64,000 bases of DNA from NCBI RefSeq assembly GCF_018502625.1, contig NZ_CP075566.1:3148001-3212000 (forward strand), given 5' to 3'. Source of the stretch: Pseudomonas hormoni (GTDB lineage Bacteria > Pseudomonadota > Gammaproteobacteria > Pseudomonadales > Pseudomonadaceae). Both the position numbers and the translations under genes were made by a program. The notes under the pieces are model-generated. The model searched no databases and was not told the origin of the DNA. It saw only the letters and a list, made by a program, of their open reading frames with translations. Positions 9,459 through 17,474 of this stretch are shown in pieces (the first letter of the stretch is position 1; each line of letters starts with the position of its first letter).

Positions 9459-10817
9459 CTACACCAACCGCTCAATCTTCTGATGCTTCCACACCATCTT
9501 GTAATACGCCGTCTGCAACACCAGCATCCCCAGATACGCCACCGGAAACGCCATCCACACACCCTGCAACCCGAACTGCCCGTCCAATACATACGCCACC
9601 GGCAACTGCACACCCACCACGCACACAATCGAAATCGCCATCGGCACCAACACCGTGCCGCTGGCGCGCATGATCCCGCCGATGATCGCCTGAAAGCCAA
9701 ACACCAAAAGGCTCCACAGCATGATGTGCAACAGATGCTCAGCCTTCGCCCGAGTCAAATCATCCGTCAGAAACAACCCCAGCAACCAGTGCGACAACAC
9801 ATAACCCAACACCACCAAGCCACCGGTCAGGCACACGTTAATCAAAAGCCCCGTACGCAGAATCGGCCCGATCCGCTCAACCCGCGCCGCCCCAATCGCC
9901 TGCGCCCCAAGAATCGACGCCGTGATCGCAATCGACAACGCCGGAAACTGCACGTAATTGACGATCTGCGTCACCGCCCCATACGCCGCCGTCGCCTGCG
10001 AACCGTGCTTATTCACCAACGCCAGAATCACCAGCTCCGACACCGACAACACCACCATCTGCAACCCGGTCGGCAAGCCGATGCGCAACACCTTGCCAAG
10101 AATCACCCGATCCAGCCGCATCGCCGCAAACATCTCCCGATCCGGCGCCAACGGATGCCCCTTACTGATCAACCGCCACGCCAGCCACCCCATCGCCGAC
10201 AGGTTACCCACCAACCCCGCATACGCCGCACTCTGAATCCCCAACATCGGCAACCCGAACCAACCGCGAATCAAGGCTGGCGTCAGCGCCAAGCCGATGC
10301 AGGTCGACACCACCAACGCGATCAGTGGCGACACCGTATCGCTCACTCCGCGTAGTAGTTGGGTGAAGAGGACGTAGACCAGCAGGGACGGCATGATCCA
10401 CATCATTACGTGGGCGTAGGACACGGCGTCGTCGAGTACGTCGGCCGGGGTTCCCAGACCTTGCAGGGCTGGGCGGGCGAACACGCTTCCGAGGATGGCG
10501 GCCGCTAGACCGATCATTGCGCCCAACAGCAAGGTGGTTGCGGCGATGGTTTTCACCAGATGGACTTCTTTAGCACCCCAGGCTTGGCCGATGAGCACGC
10601 CCGCCCCCGCGCCGAGGCCGATGACCAGGGCGATGAAGAAGAAGACGACGGGGAACATGCCAGAGACGGCGGCCAGGGCTTGGGTGCCGAGCATTTGGCC
10701 GATGTAGATGCTGTTGACGGTGCCCGACATGGATTGGAGGAAATTGGAGAGGACCATGGGGGCCAGGAAAAGGAGGTAGGTTTTCCAGAGGGGGTGTTGG
10801 GTGGTGGGGGTTTGCAT
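9459..10817 (-). CDS. MATE-family multidrug/sodium efflux transporter
   Basis: A 452-residue polytopic protein with about twelve membrane helices. The N-terminal half begins FLAPMVLSNFLQSMSGTVNS, the usual first MATE helix, and the halves are related to each other (compare the second half at VLRIGLPTGLQMVVLSVSEL). MATE exporters expel cationic drugs or metabolites using Na+ or H+ gradients. The substrate is unknown. The gene is monocistronic with a clear ATG; no linked regulator is visible. Confidence 0.88.
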   Translation of the reverse strand: MQTPTTQHPLWKTYLLFLAPMVLSNFLQSMSGTVNSIYIGQMLGTQALAAVSGMFPVVFFFIALVIGLGAGAGVLIGQAWGAKEVHLVKTIAATTLLLGAMIGLAAAILGSVFARPALQGLGTPADVLDDAVSYAHVMMWIMPSLLVYVLFTQLLRGVSDTVSPLIALVVSTCIGLALTPALIRGWFGLPMLGIQSAAYAGLVGNLSAMGWLAWRLISKGHPLAPDREMFAAMRLDRVILGKVLRIGLPTGLQMVVLSVSELVILALVNKHGSQATAAYGAVTQIVNYVQFPALSIAITASILGAQAIGAARVERIGPILRTGLLINVCLTGGLVVLGYVLSHWLLGLFLTDDLTRAKAEHLLHIMLWSLLVFGFQAIIGGIMRASGTVLVPMAISIVCVVGVQLPVAYVLDGQFGLQGVWMAFPVAYLGMLVLQTAYYKMVWKHQKIERLV

Positions 10818-11260
10818 TGGGGTGGAGGTCCGTCTCGACTGCGGAGTTGGGATTCTAGAGGATAGCGTTAGCGATGATGAACAAGGTGAAATGAATGTTT
10901 TGGCGCTGGGTCAACGGTTTCGGCCGTATGGATAGAGGTCCTAGGACGGCATGAAAAATTCCTACAAAAACCTCGGAATCCGTCACCTTCCCTACCGTTC
11001 CGATGAAGTCTAAAGTCGGTCCCGTCGCCCAATATGGCGATTCGGGTTTGGCGACCTGATCGGATCGGATGCAAAAGCGCTGTGCTTTAATGCAGTCGCT
11101 TTTGCATGCCCGCAAAGTTGTCTTTATGGCAGCTGTGCGCGGGAGACCTCCGGGTCTGCCGGTATCCCGATCCCGGTTCGCCAACCTGCGTACAGCTGTC
11201 ACCCATTCGTTTGGCGACGATTGAGGGACAGTCAACCTTGCCTTGATCGGAGTTTCATCT
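10818..11260. other. Leader region with an inverted repeat and a structured-RNA-like element
   Basis: No convincing gene here. A perfect 10-bp inverted repeat (TGCAAAAGCG / CGCTTTTGCA, 11070-11106) is followed by the structured element at 11123-11205 and then by the small gene at 11261. Confidence 0.5.
11123..11205 (+). ncRNA. Candidate structured RNA leader, copy 1
   Basis: GGCAGCTGTGCG (11128-11139) can pair with CGTACAGCTGTC (11189-11200), closing an inner hairpin around AGACCTCCGGGTCT. A second, diverged copy lies at 26919-27003 and keeps the same pairing with different bases. The element precedes the small gene at 11261, so it may be a cis-acting leader. I cannot name a known family for it. 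Confidence 0.45.
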
Positions 11261-11533
11261 ATGGAAAGATACATGCCCCTCACCGGAATCGACCTGATCC
11301 CGGCCTCCCTGCTCATCGATACCCAGGCTCCACTCGACGTTCTGCAAGCCGCGGCTGATCACCGCATCCGCACGGTTACGCAGGTATTGGAAAACATCGC
11401 CTACCGCGCCGAGCTTGGTTGCGACACGGTTGTGCTGAAGGACTTTTCTCAGCTGCTGGCTATTCCGTTGCGGGATGGTTGTGACTTGATGGATGTGATC
11501 GGTCGGCGATTGCGGGCGCAGGTTAAGGAGTGA
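11261..11533 (+). CDS. Short hypothetical protein with structured leader
   Basis: A 90-residue soluble protein of unknown function. The ATG at 11261 is preceded by GGAG at the right spacing; an in-frame start 18 bases upstream is less likely. The sequence is mostly helical-looking with LDVLQAAADHRIRTVTQVLE in the middle. It is followed at once by a strong terminator and preceded by the RNA-like element, so it is a self-contained unit whose expression may be controlled through the leader (inference). Confidence 0.65.
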   Translation: MERYMPLTGIDLIPASLLIDTQAPLDVLQAAADHRIRTVTQVLENIAYRAELGCDTVVLKDFSQLLAIPLRDGCDLMDVIGRRLRAQVKE

Positions 11534-11536
11534 ATG

Positions 11537-11564
11537 AAAACGGGCGCTACAAGCGCCCGTTTTT
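11537..11564 (+). terminator. Rho-independent terminator
   Basis: AAAACGGGCGC pairs with GCGCCCGTTTT around a five-base loop and runs into a T tract, four bases after the stop of the 11261-11533 gene. Confidence 0.9.
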
Positions 11565-11602
11565 GTCGCTGGATCTGACCACCAGCGGTTCCCAACCGCT
11601 GA

Positions 11603-11890
11603 TTATTTTTTTCTACAAATTTCAACATCGTCTTGAGTCTCTAACGCCGTGTCGATTCCTAATCTGTATCTGCAGTAATCGATAATCCACTTCCGCTCCT
11701 CCTCCGTAAGGCGCTCTACTCTCCGGATCTCTCCATCATTGGCGTGGATGTTGTAGAACTTCATCTGAACAGTCGGGTGTTTTTTGATAAACAGAATGGT
11801 CTCGATGTCACCCTCTTCAAGCGCTTCGTAGTACCCGACGTAGAGCACGGCCAGCACCAAAAGCATCGCTGCGATTAACAGCTTTTTCAT
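11603..11890 (-). CDS. Candidate immunity protein of the amidase effector
   Basis: A 95-residue protein with an N-terminal signal-anchor (MKKLLIAAMLLVLAVLYVGY) and a charged, probably periplasmic remainder. Its ATG overlaps the stop of the amidase gene by four bases (ATGA). Small membrane-anchored or periplasmic proteins directly downstream of peptidoglycan-cleaving type VI effectors usually are immunity proteins that stop self-intoxication; here that is inference from position and topology, since I recognise no family. Confidence 0.6.
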   Translation of the reverse strand: MKKLLIAAMLLVLAVLYVGYYEALEEGDIETILFIKKHPTVQMKFYNIHANDGEIRRVERLTEEERKWIIDYCRYRLGIDTALETQDDVEICRKK

Positions 11891-12609
11891 GGCTGTGGCG
11901 CCGGTGGAGGTAACAGCTGGGTTTTCGCCCTGATATTTTTGACCAATTCCATTCCGATGTTACCGGGACAGATTTTTCCTTCGGAAGACTGTCCTGGGTA
12001 CTCCCTGTGACCACCAAAGTGTTTGATGACGAACACACTTTTCAATGCGTCAATCAAGTGCATCAACGCGTCAATTTGCGCAGTTGGTATCACGTTGGTT
12101 GTGCTGTAGCCGATGCTGTCGAGAGCTACACGCCCCTTCGCGACCCAGTCGCCCCTCTCTTCCGGTGTCGTCAGGTTTTCCAGCAGGACAATGCCGATAA
12201 GGCCAGTGTTGTACTTCAGAACACTTGAGCCCTGAAGTCTGATGTCACGTCCTTCCAGTATCTGCCCGGTGCAATCGATCCCGTAGTGATAGCCGATATC
12301 GTCATACTTCTGGCTCAGATGGCCTTTTTGAATCTCCTGCATCTGCTCCGCGCCTGGTGTGCAGCTATGACTGCGGCCGGCGTGGTGCAGCGCAATCATG
12401 GAGTAGTCCCAATCCATGACCATCTCCGGTTTGCCTTTCATTGCCCCCCAAGACGAGCGCTCGACAAACGTCGCACTCAATGACTGAACCTTTTTGATAA
12501 TTGCCTCACGTGTGGCAGCTCGGTCATTCACGGAAATAGGGATCGGGCACATAAACTCGCCAGGTTTCATTTCTTGCGCGGTCGCCTGCGTTGCGAAGTT
12601 GGCAGCCAT
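11887..12609 (-). CDS. Peptidoglycan amidase (Amidase_2/PGRP fold), putative type VI effector
   Basis: A 240-residue putative N-acetylmuramoyl-L-alanine amidase. The zinc site of the T7-lysozyme/PGRP fold can be read: first His in MIALHHAGRSH, second His in FGGHREYPGQ, and Lys-x-Cys in GKICPGNIG; the fold segment DDIGYHYGIDCTGQI lies between. No signal peptide is present, which fits delivery by a secretion machine rather than Sec. The ATG overlaps the stop of the upstream PAAR gene by one base (TAATG). Context suggests an antibacterial effector loaded on the PAAR tip of a type VI system encoded elsewhere. Confidence 0.78.
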   Translation of the reverse strand: MAANFATQATAQEMKPGEFMCPIPISVNDRAATREAIIKKVQSLSATFVERSSWGAMKGKPEMVMDWDYSMIALHHAGRSHSCTPGAEQMQEIQKGHLSQKYDDIGYHYGIDCTGQILEGRDIRLQGSSVLKYNTGLIGIVLLENLTTPEERGDWVAKGRVALDSIGYSTTNVIPTAQIDALMHLIDALKSVFVIKHFGGHREYPGQSSEGKICPGNIGMELVKNIRAKTQLLPPPAPQP

Positions 12610-13144
12610 TATTGTTTCTCCGATAACTCGTGAAGCGTTCGCGCAGGGGCGTTGAATTTGACGTGTAGCGAAATTTTGGCATCCGGGGTCGGCGTCTTGA
12701 TGTGGGCGACGCCATCAGCGTCGGTTACGCCGGTGGTCTCCATACCATTGACTGTCGCGACATAGTCACGGAAGGGCAAAGGATTTCCCGTCACACTGTC
12801 GGTGACACTGAAGGATTGTCCGTAGGTTTTCTGAATGGCGAGAGGCACGGGAGGAATGAAAGGCACGGGGCTGTGCGAATCGCCAATGACGGTACTGGAG
12901 CCGCCGATCACGATGTCTCCGTGGCTCCCCGTAGTATCGACGAGCGCGGCATTTCTGCCAGTGATGAACACTGTCGTCGAAACGCTTGAAACCAACGCCC
13001 TCCCGCATGTGCAGGTGTCACCTTTACGGGCGGCTGCGAGGCCATCAAAAAACACATCGGCGGAACCAACAGCGATGGATTGGGCGCCATGTCCAGGCAT
13101 TGGGCAAGAAGTTGGATCGGTACACGTGCGGCCGGCTTAGCCAT
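12609..13144 (-). pseudogene. PAAR-domain tip protein with C-terminal extension, frameshifted near its start
   Basis: PAAR proteins cap the type VI spike and carry effectors. From the ATG at 13144 (with AGGGAG six bases upstream) the frame reads MAKPAARV and then leaves the PAAR frame. The continuation TDPTSCPMPGHGAQS is in another frame and meets a stop immediately upstream. Inserting one base near 13120 would restore a classic PAAR N-terminus. The intact part (ATG 13100 to 12609, 163 aa) has the PAAR body (GSADVFFDGLAAARKGDTC) and a transthyretin-like extension with VTGNPLPFRDYVATVNG. Either a true frameshift or a sequencing error; an internal start at 13100 has no ribosome site. Confidence 0.75.
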
Positions 13145-13301
13145 GCATGACTCCCTGTCAGCGATTAAACGATGGAGGACTTTATCAGAGTTGTCTTTGG
13201 AAGAAGACGCACGAATTTTGCCGATGCCAGCGTGGGGGAGTGAATCGATCACTGGGGTATCCCGTGCCGCGGAAGACGCTTGCACGGGGGCAGCAGAGGA
13301 G

Positions 13302-13398
13302 TAGGAGCGAGCTTGCTCGCGATGGTCGTGAACGCAAACGCGGGGTTTCTGGAGAAACGCGGCGTTCTTTAGTCCATCGCGAGCAAGCTCGCTCCTAC
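13302..13398. repeat. REP-type palindrome
   Basis: TAGGAGCGAGCTTGCTCGCG and its inverted complement CGCGAGCAAGCTCGCTCCTA flank about 57 bases. It is the second REP type seen in this window (GGAGCGAGCTTGCTCGC core). Confidence 0.8.
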
Positions 13399-13452
13399 AG
13401 TTTGTTCACCCGCCTGACATCACCACCAATACGGCCCCGATTTTCTGAAGTT
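13320..13452 (+). repeat. Direct repeat bracketing fic, left copy
   Basis: Bases 13320-13452 align along their length with 14899-15038: both contain CGATGGTCGT, an AACGCGGGG block, CGCGGCGTTCTTTAGTCCAT and CCTACAGTTTGTTCACC. The left copy is the more intact one and includes a complete REP palindrome. Confidence 0.8.
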
Positions 13453-13525
13453 ATCTCTGCGCGTAAACGCGGCTGACAAAACCATTCGCGACCTCAATTG
13501 GTCGAAGACATTTCACAAAAAATTA

Positions 13526-13632
13526 GTGAAATAAAATGTGAAGATAATTTTCGCGAGAAAGCGTCAATAAGCTCTAGAGCCCAATAAATTAGCGCTTGTT
13601 CATCAAGTCAGTATGTGAAATAAAATGTGAAG
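13526..13632 (+). promoter_or_regulatory. Two copies of an 18-base motif upstream of fic
   Basis: GTGAAATAAAATGTGAAG occurs exactly at 13526-13543 and again at 13615-13632. A TTTCAC at 13511-13516 gives the first copy an inverted partner. The second copy ends 23 bases before the fic ATG. The spacing and AT-richness suggest operator sites, perhaps bound by the winged-helix C-terminal part of Fic itself or by an unlinked regulator (inference). Confidence 0.5.
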
Positions 13633-13655
13633 TCTTTCATACGGTACAAACCGCT

Positions 13656-14849
13656 ATGTCCCTGATCACATCAAAATCCTGGCTCGACCCGATTCTCCCT
13701 GACGCATTGCCTCCGTCAATCATCGCTCTCGCTGACGCGCTGCCCAGAAAGACACAATTTCTAGCCGGACGCCTGCCGCCTGAAACCGCTGCACGCCTTG
13801 GCCGTCTCCTGCAAATTACCAATACGTACTATTCCAACCTGATCGAAGGGCAATACACCGAGCCTGCCGAAATGCAAAAAGCGCAAGCGGCGCCGGTCAA
13901 AGATCGCAAACAGCTTAAAAACCTGGCGGTTGAACAGATGGCGGTGCAAGCGTTGCTCGAACGGGCGTTGCGCCAGCGTGCGCCGTTTGCCTGGGGTGAA
14001 ATGTTCGCGCCTGAGCTTGTGAGCACAGCACATAAACGGCTTTTTCGCGGCGCCAGTGACGCGGAACGAACGCTTTCAGATGGCGCGATCATGCAGCCCG
14101 GTATCCTGCGGTCGGTAACAGGTCAGAACGTTGTCGTTGGTAATCATGATGCGCCGGACGCGTCCGCTGTGGATGGGATGCTGCGACACCTTCAGGCAGG
14201 CTTCGGCCGACAGACAGACTCCCGCCGTCAGCTTATTTCTGCGCTTGCCTACCATCATCGCCTCGCTTGGGTTCACCCCTTTGCAGACGGCAATGGTCGG
14301 GTTGCGCGGTTGGTCACTCATCTTCAGCTGGTGAGTTTGGGGCTGAAGCCAACGCTTTGGTCACTGTCTCGCGGCCTTGCAAGGCAACACCAGAATTACT
14401 ACGCCGCCCTGACCATGGCCGACCGCCCAAGAGAAGGTGATCTGGACGGACGAGGCCAGCTGTCTCAGCGACGCTATTTCGAATTCATCGAGTTCATGCT
14501 GCAGGTTTGTCACGATCAGGTCGATTACATGACCGCGGCGGTGGATCCGTCTCAGCTTCGCGAGCGCGTGATACGCGCGTTTCACTACAACGAAAAACTT
14601 ATACAACAAGGCATTCGCCCGGAGAGTGCGCCAGCAATCATTACGCTCATCACTCAAGGAAGCCTGCCGCGCAACGAAATAAAGACCTTCACTGGCCTTA
14701 CCCCACGCCCAGCAATTGATGAGCTTTCGCGACTTGTCAAAGTCGGCTTGGTGGAAAGCCGAACACCTAAATCCCGGATCGTCACACCCGGCCTGCCCGC
14801 CTGGTTTGCCCAAGATATTTTCCCGGACTTGCATCGACGGTTTCAGTAA
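13656..14849 (+). CDS. fic: Fic-domain AMP-transferase, class II
   Basis: A 397-residue Fic protein, which transfers AMP (or another nucleotide part) to target side chains. The active-site motif HPFADGNGRVAR starts at about residue 207 (catalytic His207). An N-terminal inhibitory helix motif, S60-N-L-I-E64-G65, matches the class II pattern (S/T)xxxE(G/N), so the enzyme should be self-inhibited. The C-terminal 100 residues look like a winged helix (LPRNEIKTFTGLTPRPAI). I place the start at ATG 13656; an upstream in-frame ATG at 13596 would run through the repeated motif. The gene lies between direct repeats of about 135 bases. Confidence 0.87.
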   Translation: MSLITSKSWLDPILPDALPPSIIALADALPRKTQFLAGRLPPETAARLGRLLQITNTYYSNLIEGQYTEPAEMQKAQAAPVKDRKQLKNLAVEQMAVQALLERALRQRAPFAWGEMFAPELVSTAHKRLFRGASDAERTLSDGAIMQPGILRSVTGQNVVVGNHDAPDASAVDGMLRHLQAGFGRQTDSRRQLISALAYHHRLAWVHPFADGNGRVARLVTHLQLVSLGLKPTLWSLSRGLARQHQNYYAALTMADRPREGDLDGRGQLSQRRYFEFIEFMLQVCHDQVDYMTAAVDPSQLRERVIRAFHYNEKLIQQGIRPESAPAIITLITQGSLPRNEIKTFTGLTPRPAIDELSRLVKVGLVESRTPKSRIVTPGLPAWFAQDIFPDLHRRFQ

Positions 14850-14898
14850 CTGGACTGAATGAAAACGGGCGCCATGAAGGCGCCGGGCGGCGCTCCGA

Positions 14899-15038
14899 CG
14901 ATGGTCGTTAACGAAAACGCGGGGCTCTTGAAGGAACGCGGCGTTCTTTAGTCCATCGTGAGCTAGCTAGCTTGCTCGCCTACAGTTTGTTCACCTGACT
15001 GACGTGACTACCAATGCGCGCCCGCTTTTTTGGTAGTT
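14899..15038 (+). repeat. Direct repeat bracketing fic, right copy (degenerate)
   Basis: Degenerate counterpart of 13320-13452. The REP palindrome has decayed (GAGCTAGCTAGCTTGCTCGC), while CGCGGCGTTCTTTAGTCCAT and CCTACAGTTTGTTCACC are kept. Just before it, 14857-14876 repeats the first half of the terminator stem seen at 11537 (GAATGAAAACGGGCGC). Confidence 0.75.
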
Positions 15039-15044
15039 CCTTTT

Positions 15045-15458
15045 TTACGCTTCGCCAGATCGGTTCTCACCATCAAACCGCACCCGCGCAGCCCGAAAAC
15101 CATCCGCATTTTCCAACAGCCAAGTCCAAAGCGGCACCATCCGCGCCAGAAAACTGCGCCCCAGCGGCGTCAGCTCATAATCGACTCTTGGCGGCACTTC
15201 GCCGTGATCGAAACGCACAATTAATCCATCACGCTCCAGTTGCCTCAGACTGCGAGTCAGCATGCGTTGCGTAACACCCTCCAAGCGCCGCCCAATTTCG
15301 GCGTGGCGCAATTTCCCCGCGCTCCCCAGGGTATGGACGATACCCAGCGACCAGCGATTGCCCGCATGGGTCAGCACTTCGCGCTTGAGTCCGTCGTCCT
15401 CGGCGCTGAGCGCATCGCACGCGGCTTGCGACTGGCGGATCACCTCTTCTTCACTCAT
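15045..15458 (-). CDS. HxlR-family transcriptional regulator
   Basis: A 137-residue MarR-like winged-helix protein. The HxlR pattern is clear: NRWSLGIVHTLG, RHAEIGRRLEGVTQRMLTRS, then the wing DHGEVPPRVDYELTPLG. I prefer the internal ATG at 15458 because the longer frame (to 15545) would leave only 12 bases to the divergent gene and adds residues atypical for the family; ribosome-site evidence is weak for both. It probably controls the divergent NmrA-type reductase, the usual arrangement for HxlR regulators. Confidence 0.82.
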   Translation of the reverse strand: MSEEEVIRQSQAACDALSAEDDGLKREVLTHAGNRWSLGIVHTLGSAGKLRHAEIGRRLEGVTQRMLTRSLRQLERDGLIVRFDHGEVPPRVDYELTPLGRSFLARMVPLWTWLLENADGFRAARVRFDGENRSGEA

Positions 15459-15557
15459 TTCGTCATGCGGTATCACGCGTGTGCCTTCTTCTGAACGTTC
15501 GCCAAGGGTGACAGGATAGAAAAACAATCTTTGCCGATCATTCATTGGGAGTTGTCG

Positions 15558-16478
15558 ATGAACCCGCTCAATCCTGCAAAAACCGAAAACATTCTGGTAT
15601 TAGGTGCCGGCGAGCTTGGCATGGCCGTACTGCGCGAGCTGGCCGCTCGGCAGGAGGCTCGTGTCTCGGTGATGCTGCGACCGTCGGCCATCGATACCAT
15701 GTCCGCGCACAAACGCCAAACGCTCGAAGAACTGGATGCGCTGGGTGTCGAGGTGCTGCCGGGCGATGTGGTGAACGAGTCCATAGAGCAGCTTGCCGCG
15801 CGGTTTAGCGGTTTCGATTCGCTGATCAGTTGCCTCGGCTTCGTCGCCGGTAGCGGGACGCAAGTCAAACTCGCCCGCGCCGCGTTGCAGTCGGAGGTGA
15901 AACGTTATGTGCCGTGGCAGTTCGGCGTGGACTACGACGTGATCGGTCGGGGCAGCCCGCAAGATCTGTTTGACGAGCAACTGGACGTCCGCCAATTGCT
16001 GCGCGCGCAATCCCGACTGCAATGGCTGATCATTTCGACCGGCATGTTCACCAGTTTCCTGTTCGAGCCCGCGTTCGGCGTGGTCGATCTGGCGCAGAAC
16101 ACCGTACGCGCCCTGGGCAGTTGGAACACCGCCGTGACGGTCACCACGCCGGAGGACATCGGCCGGTTGACCGCCGTTGTCCTGTTCGATCCCGCGTTGG
16201 TGAATCAGGTTGTCTACGTGACCGGTGACACCCTCACTTACGGGCAATTGGCCGACACCGTTGACCGCTTGCTGCACCGCACGGTCGAGCGTGTCGAATG
16301 GACAGTGCCCGCGCTCATGGCCGATCTGGCCGCCGCACCCGATGATCCGACGCGCAAGTACCGGGCGGTGTTTGCCGAGGGCAAAGGTGTCGCCTGGGAT
16401 AAGGCGCAGAGTTACAACGCTGAACGGCAAATCAAAACGACCACCGTCGCAGAGTGGATCGAGCAGCATTTGCTCTGA
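15558..16478 (+). CDS. NmrA-like NAD(P)-binding reductase
   Basis: A 306-residue protein of the isoflavone-reductase/NmrA group. The dinucleotide-binding loop is near the N-terminus (NILVLGAGELGMAVLREL, GxGxxG), followed by a long middle with RYVPWQFGVDYDVIGRG. The ATG at 15558 follows GGGAG; the in-frame start at 15531 overlaps the regulator's region. Expected activity is NAD(P)H-dependent reduction of an aromatic or carbonyl substrate, or redox sensing; the substrate is unknown. Divergently arranged with the HxlR regulator. Confidence 0.8.
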   Translation: MNPLNPAKTENILVLGAGELGMAVLRELAARQEARVSVMLRPSAIDTMSAHKRQTLEELDALGVEVLPGDVVNESIEQLAARFSGFDSLISCLGFVAGSGTQVKLARAALQSEVKRYVPWQFGVDYDVIGRGSPQDLFDEQLDVRQLLRAQSRLQWLIISTGMFTSFLFEPAFGVVDLAQNTVRALGSWNTAVTVTTPEDIGRLTAVVLFDPALVNQVVYVTGDTLTYGQLADTVDRLLHRTVERVEWTVPALMADLAAAPDDPTRKYRAVFAEGKGVAWDKAQSYNAERQIKTTTVAEWIEQHLL

Positions 16479-16777
16479 TCGCGCTACCGACGCTCAAGGT
16501 CCGCTCTGGGTCGACTGTTGCCTTCCGCCACAGGCAGCAATCGGCTTAGCAGTCATTCATGCCCGACTGAATCTGATCCCGTACAGACAGATCTGACTCT
16601 TGAGCCCAGCCCATGAATGATCAGGGCGCACCAGCCATAACTCGATGACTTCGAGCGGGGCTCTGCCGGGATTGGGCAGACGATACACTGGTTTGCGGAA
16701 CGGAATTGCCCGCGCAGGTGTCGTTAGTATTAGACGCCTTTGTGTCGAAATCCCATTCAGATAAAGAGGTAGTTTTT
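16479..16777. other. Intergenic stretch with a degenerate dispersed repeat
   Basis: About 300 bases. It contains GTCCGCTCTGGGTCGACTG at 16500-16518 and GGCAGCAATCGGCTTAGCAG, a copy of the dispersed degenerate repeat also seen at 27020, 53550 and 55488. No gene is supported. Confidence 0.5.
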
Positions 16778-16852
16778 ATGAACAATATCATTTACATCGT
16801 TGGGGCCGTGGTGATCGTCCTGGTTATCTTGTCGTTTGTCGGCCTTGTATAG
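16778..16852 (+). CDS. 24-residue hydrophobic membrane peptide
   Basis: A small open frame with an AAAGAGG ribosome site 8-14 bases upstream. It encodes a single membrane-spanning helix of 24 residues starting MNNIIYIVGAVVIVLVIL, with no charged residues at all. The ribosome site, the hydrophobic composition and the lack of other genes nearby support a real microprotein; I recall near-identical short peptides in other pseudomonads. The function is unknown. Confidence 0.65.
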   Translation: MNNIIYIVGAVVIVLVILSFVGLV

Positions 16853-17474
16853 CCAGCAAGCGCAAACCCGGTCCGGGGCGACGGTAGCGGTTCAGTACGA
16901 GCCAAACAGCGGTACTCGGAGGCATTTCAGACATGTATCCGAAGACTCCTGACGGTCGCTACTTTGTGGCCTGTTGGCACGAGAGAAGGACCGTACCTGT
17001 TTCAACCGCAGTAAGAGTGAACAAGAGCTTGGCCTGAGTTTGCGGGCGCTAGAGCTGACAATCATCGCCACTGTGGCGTGGTACTGCGATCACGCTTGGT
17101 TTGAGAGACAAACCTTAAGTTCCCGGAACCACGCTTCTCCACATTGACCGCACACCAGAACAAAGACGTACACATATTGTGAGCAGGGAAATAATCCTGA
17201 TGCGTCACGGCCAGCCGAAGCTGGTCGCAAACGACAAAATGTCAGCGCTCGATAGGAAAGACTGGATCGAGCAATCAGTCCGAAATTACCAACCAACCCG
17301 TGCCGGATGCCAGCATGCAGTTCGCCGCAACCGCCGCGGTGATTGATTCGGGCGTAACGCCAAAGCCTGGATGCACCCGAAGCGTCCAGGCTTTTCGTAT
17401 GTGCCGACACTTCAGCAGCGATGACTACAGTGCTGGATGATCAGGGGCTGGCTGGTTGCTCAGTTCAAGTGAAG
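16853..17474. other. Stretch holding only a decayed gene
   Basis: Apart from the histidine-phosphatase relic at 17179-17420, nothing coding is supported between the membrane peptide and the cupin gene. Bases 16853-17178 show no recognisable element. Confidence 0.5.
17179..17420 (+). pseudogene. Histidine-phosphatase (phosphoglycerate-mutase-like) relic
   Basis: From a GTG at 17179 the frame reads REIILMRHGQPKLVANDKM and then ALDRKDWIEQ, the N-terminal RHG signature of the histidine-phosphatase superfamily. Around 17270-17283 the frame breaks. The continuation EITNQPVPDASMQFAATAAV is found in a neighbouring frame and peters out near 17420. The remaining two thirds of a normal gene are missing, so this is a frameshifted, truncated pseudogene. 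Confidence 0.65.

Larger units (their letters stand above)
13145..13655. other. Gene-free stretch between the PAAR operon and fic
   Basis: Contains a REPIN-like palindrome (13302-13398), one member of the direct-repeat pair that brackets fic (13320-13452), and two copies of an 18-base motif before the fic start. No separate gene is supported. Confidence 0.55.

Noticed and set aside
10855..11316. Minus-strand frame of 153 codons
   Set aside because: Runs through the structured leader and the start of the 11261 gene; no ribosome site and no domain.
12908..13285. Minus-strand frame of 125 codons as a separate gene
   Set aside because: Its residues MAKPAARV are the displaced start of the PAAR protein; the rest is out of frame.
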